Assembly (NCBI GenBank): GCA_039800965.1
Contig: JBDLPS010000021.1
Location: 1 to 7,216, forward strand
DNA from: ZC4RG30 sp039800965
GTDB taxonomy: Bacteria; Pseudomonadota; Gammaproteobacteria; Steroidobacterales; Steroidobacteraceae
Direction: 5' to 3'
DNA: 7,216 bases
Made by a program: the position numbers and the translations under genes. The notes below the pieces were generated by a model that had not been told where the DNA came from, searched no databases, and saw nothing but the letters and a program-made list of their open reading frames with translations. How positions within the stretch are numbered: position 1 is the first letter of the stretch; each line of letters begins with the position of its first letter. Of the stretch, positions 5,711-7,216 are shown in pieces.

Positions 5711-7216
5711 GTGAGCATCGCAAAGCAGTCATTTTCCTTCGGTCAGCACACCGTCCAGATCGAGACGGGTGAACTCGCTCGTCAGGCCGACGGCGCCGTT
5801 GTCGTTTCGATGGGCCATACCGTGGTGCTCGTCACCGCCGTAGCCCGCAAGCAGGTACAGCCGGGCAAGGATTTCTTCCCGCTGACCGTCAATTACCAGG
5901 AAAAGACCTACGCCGCGGGACGCATCCCCGGCGGGTTCTTCCGCCGCGAGGGTCGCCCGAGCGAGAACGAGACGCTCACCTCGCGCCTCATCGACCGTCC
6001 GATACGTCCGCTCTTCCCGGAAGGTTTCTTCAACGAAGTGCAGGTTGTCGCGACGGTCGTGTCGCTCGACCCGGACATTCCGGCCGATATCCCGTCCATG
6101 CTGGGTGCCTCGGCGGCGCTCGCGCTGTCGGGCGTTCCGTTCGCCGGTCCGATCGGTGCCTCCCGCGTTGGCTACAAGGATGGCCAGTACCTGCTCAACC
6201 CGGGCCGCGAGGCGCTCAAGTCCTCCCAGCTGGAACTCGTCGTCGCGGGCACGAAGGATGCCGTGCTGATGGTCGAGTCCGAGGCCGACAGCCTGTCCGA
6301 GGAAGTCATGCTCGGAGCCGTGGTTTTCGGCCACGAGCAGATGCAGGTGGCCATCGCCGCGATCAACGAGCTGGTCAAGCAGGCCGGCAAGGCGCGCTGG
6401 GACTGGAAGGCCCCGGCGGTTGACGCCGAACTGGTCGACTTCGTCAAGGCGCAGGCCCAGGACAAGCTGTCCGAGGCCTACCGCATCACCGTCAAGCAGG
6501 ACCGCTACGCGCGCGTCGGCGAGATCAAGACGGCCACCCTGGCTGCGGTGCCGGTCGTCGACGAGAAGCCGCGCTGGACCAACGAGCAGGTCGGGACCCA
6601 GATCCACAACCTCGAGAGCAACATCGTCCGCGAGCGTATCCTCGCCGGCGACCCGCGCATCGATGGGCGTGACTACAAGACGGTCCGCCCGATCAACATC
6701 AAGGTCGGCGTGCTGCCTCGTACGCACGGTTCGGCGATCTTCACGCGTGGCGAGACGCAGGCCCTGGTCACCACGACCCTCGGCACCACCCGTGATGCGC
6801 AGATCATCGACGCGCTGGAAGGGGAGCGCCGCGAGCCGTTCATGCTTCATTACAACTTCCCGCCGTTCTCGGTGGGCGAGACGGGCATGATGGGTTCGCC
6901 GAAGCGTCGCGAGATCGGCCATGGCAACCTGGCCCGTCGTGGCATCAGCGCCGTGCTGCCGGAAATGGAAGGCTTCCCGTACGTCATCCGCGTCGTCTCT
7001 GAGATCCTCGAGTCGAACGGGTCCAGTTCGATGGCCTCGGTCTGCGGCACCAGCCTCGCGCTGATGGATGCCGGCGTGCCGATCAAGGCGCCGGTGGCCG
7101 GCGTCGCGATGGGCCTCGTCCTCGAAGGCGAGCGCTTCAAGGTCATCACCGACATCCTCGGTGACGAAGACCACCTCGGCGACATGGACTTCAAGGTGGC
7201 GGGCACCGCTTCGGGC
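5711..7216 (+). CDS. pnp: Polyribonucleotide nucleotidyltransferase (PNPase), 3'-truncated by the window
   Basis: PNPase is a homotrimeric 3'-to-5' phosphorolytic exoribonuclease, a component of the RNA degradosome in many proteobacteria. The frame starts at GTG 5711 (S-I-A-K-Q-S-F next), preceded by AGAGG; no in-frame ATG upstream gives a better N-terminus, and alignment to E. coli PNPase starts within a few residues of this codon. There are 502 codons without a stop. The first RNase PH domain (about 10-220) includes FFPLTVNYQE (55-64) and FFRREGRPSE (77-86). A helical linker covers about 240-310. The second RNase PH domain begins near 315 with IDGRDY and holds the phosphate-binding NGSSSM segment (436-441) and catalytic Asp485 and Asp491 in the GDEDHLGD segment (E. 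coli 486 and 492). The C-terminal KH and S1 RNA-binding domains lie beyond the window. The frame is intact with no missing catalytic residue. Confidence 0.98.
   Translation, partial: MSIAKQSFSFGQHTVQIETGELARQADGAVVVSMGHTVVLVTAVARKQVQPGKDFFPLTVNYQEKTYAAGRIPGGFFRREGRPSENETLTSRLIDRPIRPLFPEGFFNEVQVVATVVSLDPDIPADIPSMLGASAALALSGVPFAGPIGASRVGYKDGQYLLNPGREALKSSQLELVVAGTKDAVLMVESEADSLSEEVMLGAVVFGHEQMQVAIAAINELVKQAGKARWDWKAPAVDAELVDFVKAQAQDKLSEAYRITVKQDRYARVGEIKTATLAAVPVVDEKPRWTNEQVGTQIHNLESNIVRERILAGDPRIDGRDYKTVRPINIKVGVLPRTHGSAIFTRGETQALVTTTLGTTRDAQIIDALEGERREPFMLHYNFPPFSVGETGMMGSPKRREIGHGNLARRGISAVLPEMEGFPYVIRVVSEILESNGSSSMASVCGTSLALMDAGVPIKAPVAGVAMGLVLEGERFKVITDILGDEDHLGDMDFKVAGTASG

Noticed and set aside
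5729..7174. A 481-codon open frame on the - strand opposite pnp.
   Set aside because: It is a shadow of the PNPase coding frame, with the same low-complexity composition and no start signal or motif.
1..7216. A new mobile, defence or otherwise undescribed system.
   Set aside because: Every stretch over about 105 nt is filled by a recognised housekeeping gene in its usual order. No direct or inverted repeats beyond the terminator hairpin, no tRNA and no foreign-looking composition were seen.

Overview
This window holds a conserved block of essential transcription, translation and RNA-processing genes, all on the + strand, in the order nusA (5' end missing) - infB - rbfA - truB - rpsO - pnp (3' end missing). 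The DNA is GC-rich with strong third-position G/C bias. Gene order, protein lengths and residue-level resemblance to remembered NusA and PNPase sequences point to a gammaproteobacterium, most likely Xanthomonadales (Lysobacterales; Rhodanobacter/Dyella/Luteibacter-like). The order is inferred from memory of homologues, not from a search.

Layout. Positions 1-1341 carry NusA from about residue 54 (E. coli numbering) to its natural stop; an in-frame TAG at 13-15 interrupts a region that still aligns on both sides. infB (1365-4025, 886 aa, IF2) follows after 23 nt, rbfA (4035-4397) after 9 nt, and truB (4394-5281) overlaps rbfA by ATGA. A sigma70-type promoter (TTGAGG-17 nt-TAGAAT, 5278-5306) spans the truB/rpsO junction and should give rpsO (5338-5607, S15, 89 aa) its own transcript. 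A GC-rich hairpin with a T-rich tail (5620-5661) lies between rpsO and pnp and looks like a terminator or attenuator. pnp starts at GTG 5711 and runs off the end after 502 codons. No gap exceeds about 105 bases.

How the genes work together. NusA controls RNA polymerase pausing, termination and antitermination, including on rRNA operons; IF2 places initiator tRNA on the 30S subunit; RbfA and S15 act in 30S maturation; TruB makes pseudouridine 55 in tRNA; PNPase degrades RNA from the 3' end. 

I found no mobile element, CRISPR array, RNA gene, defence cassette or unfamiliar gene. The window is a housekeeping region. What merits a second look is the amber codon in nusA at the window edge and the compact control region around rpsO and pnp.
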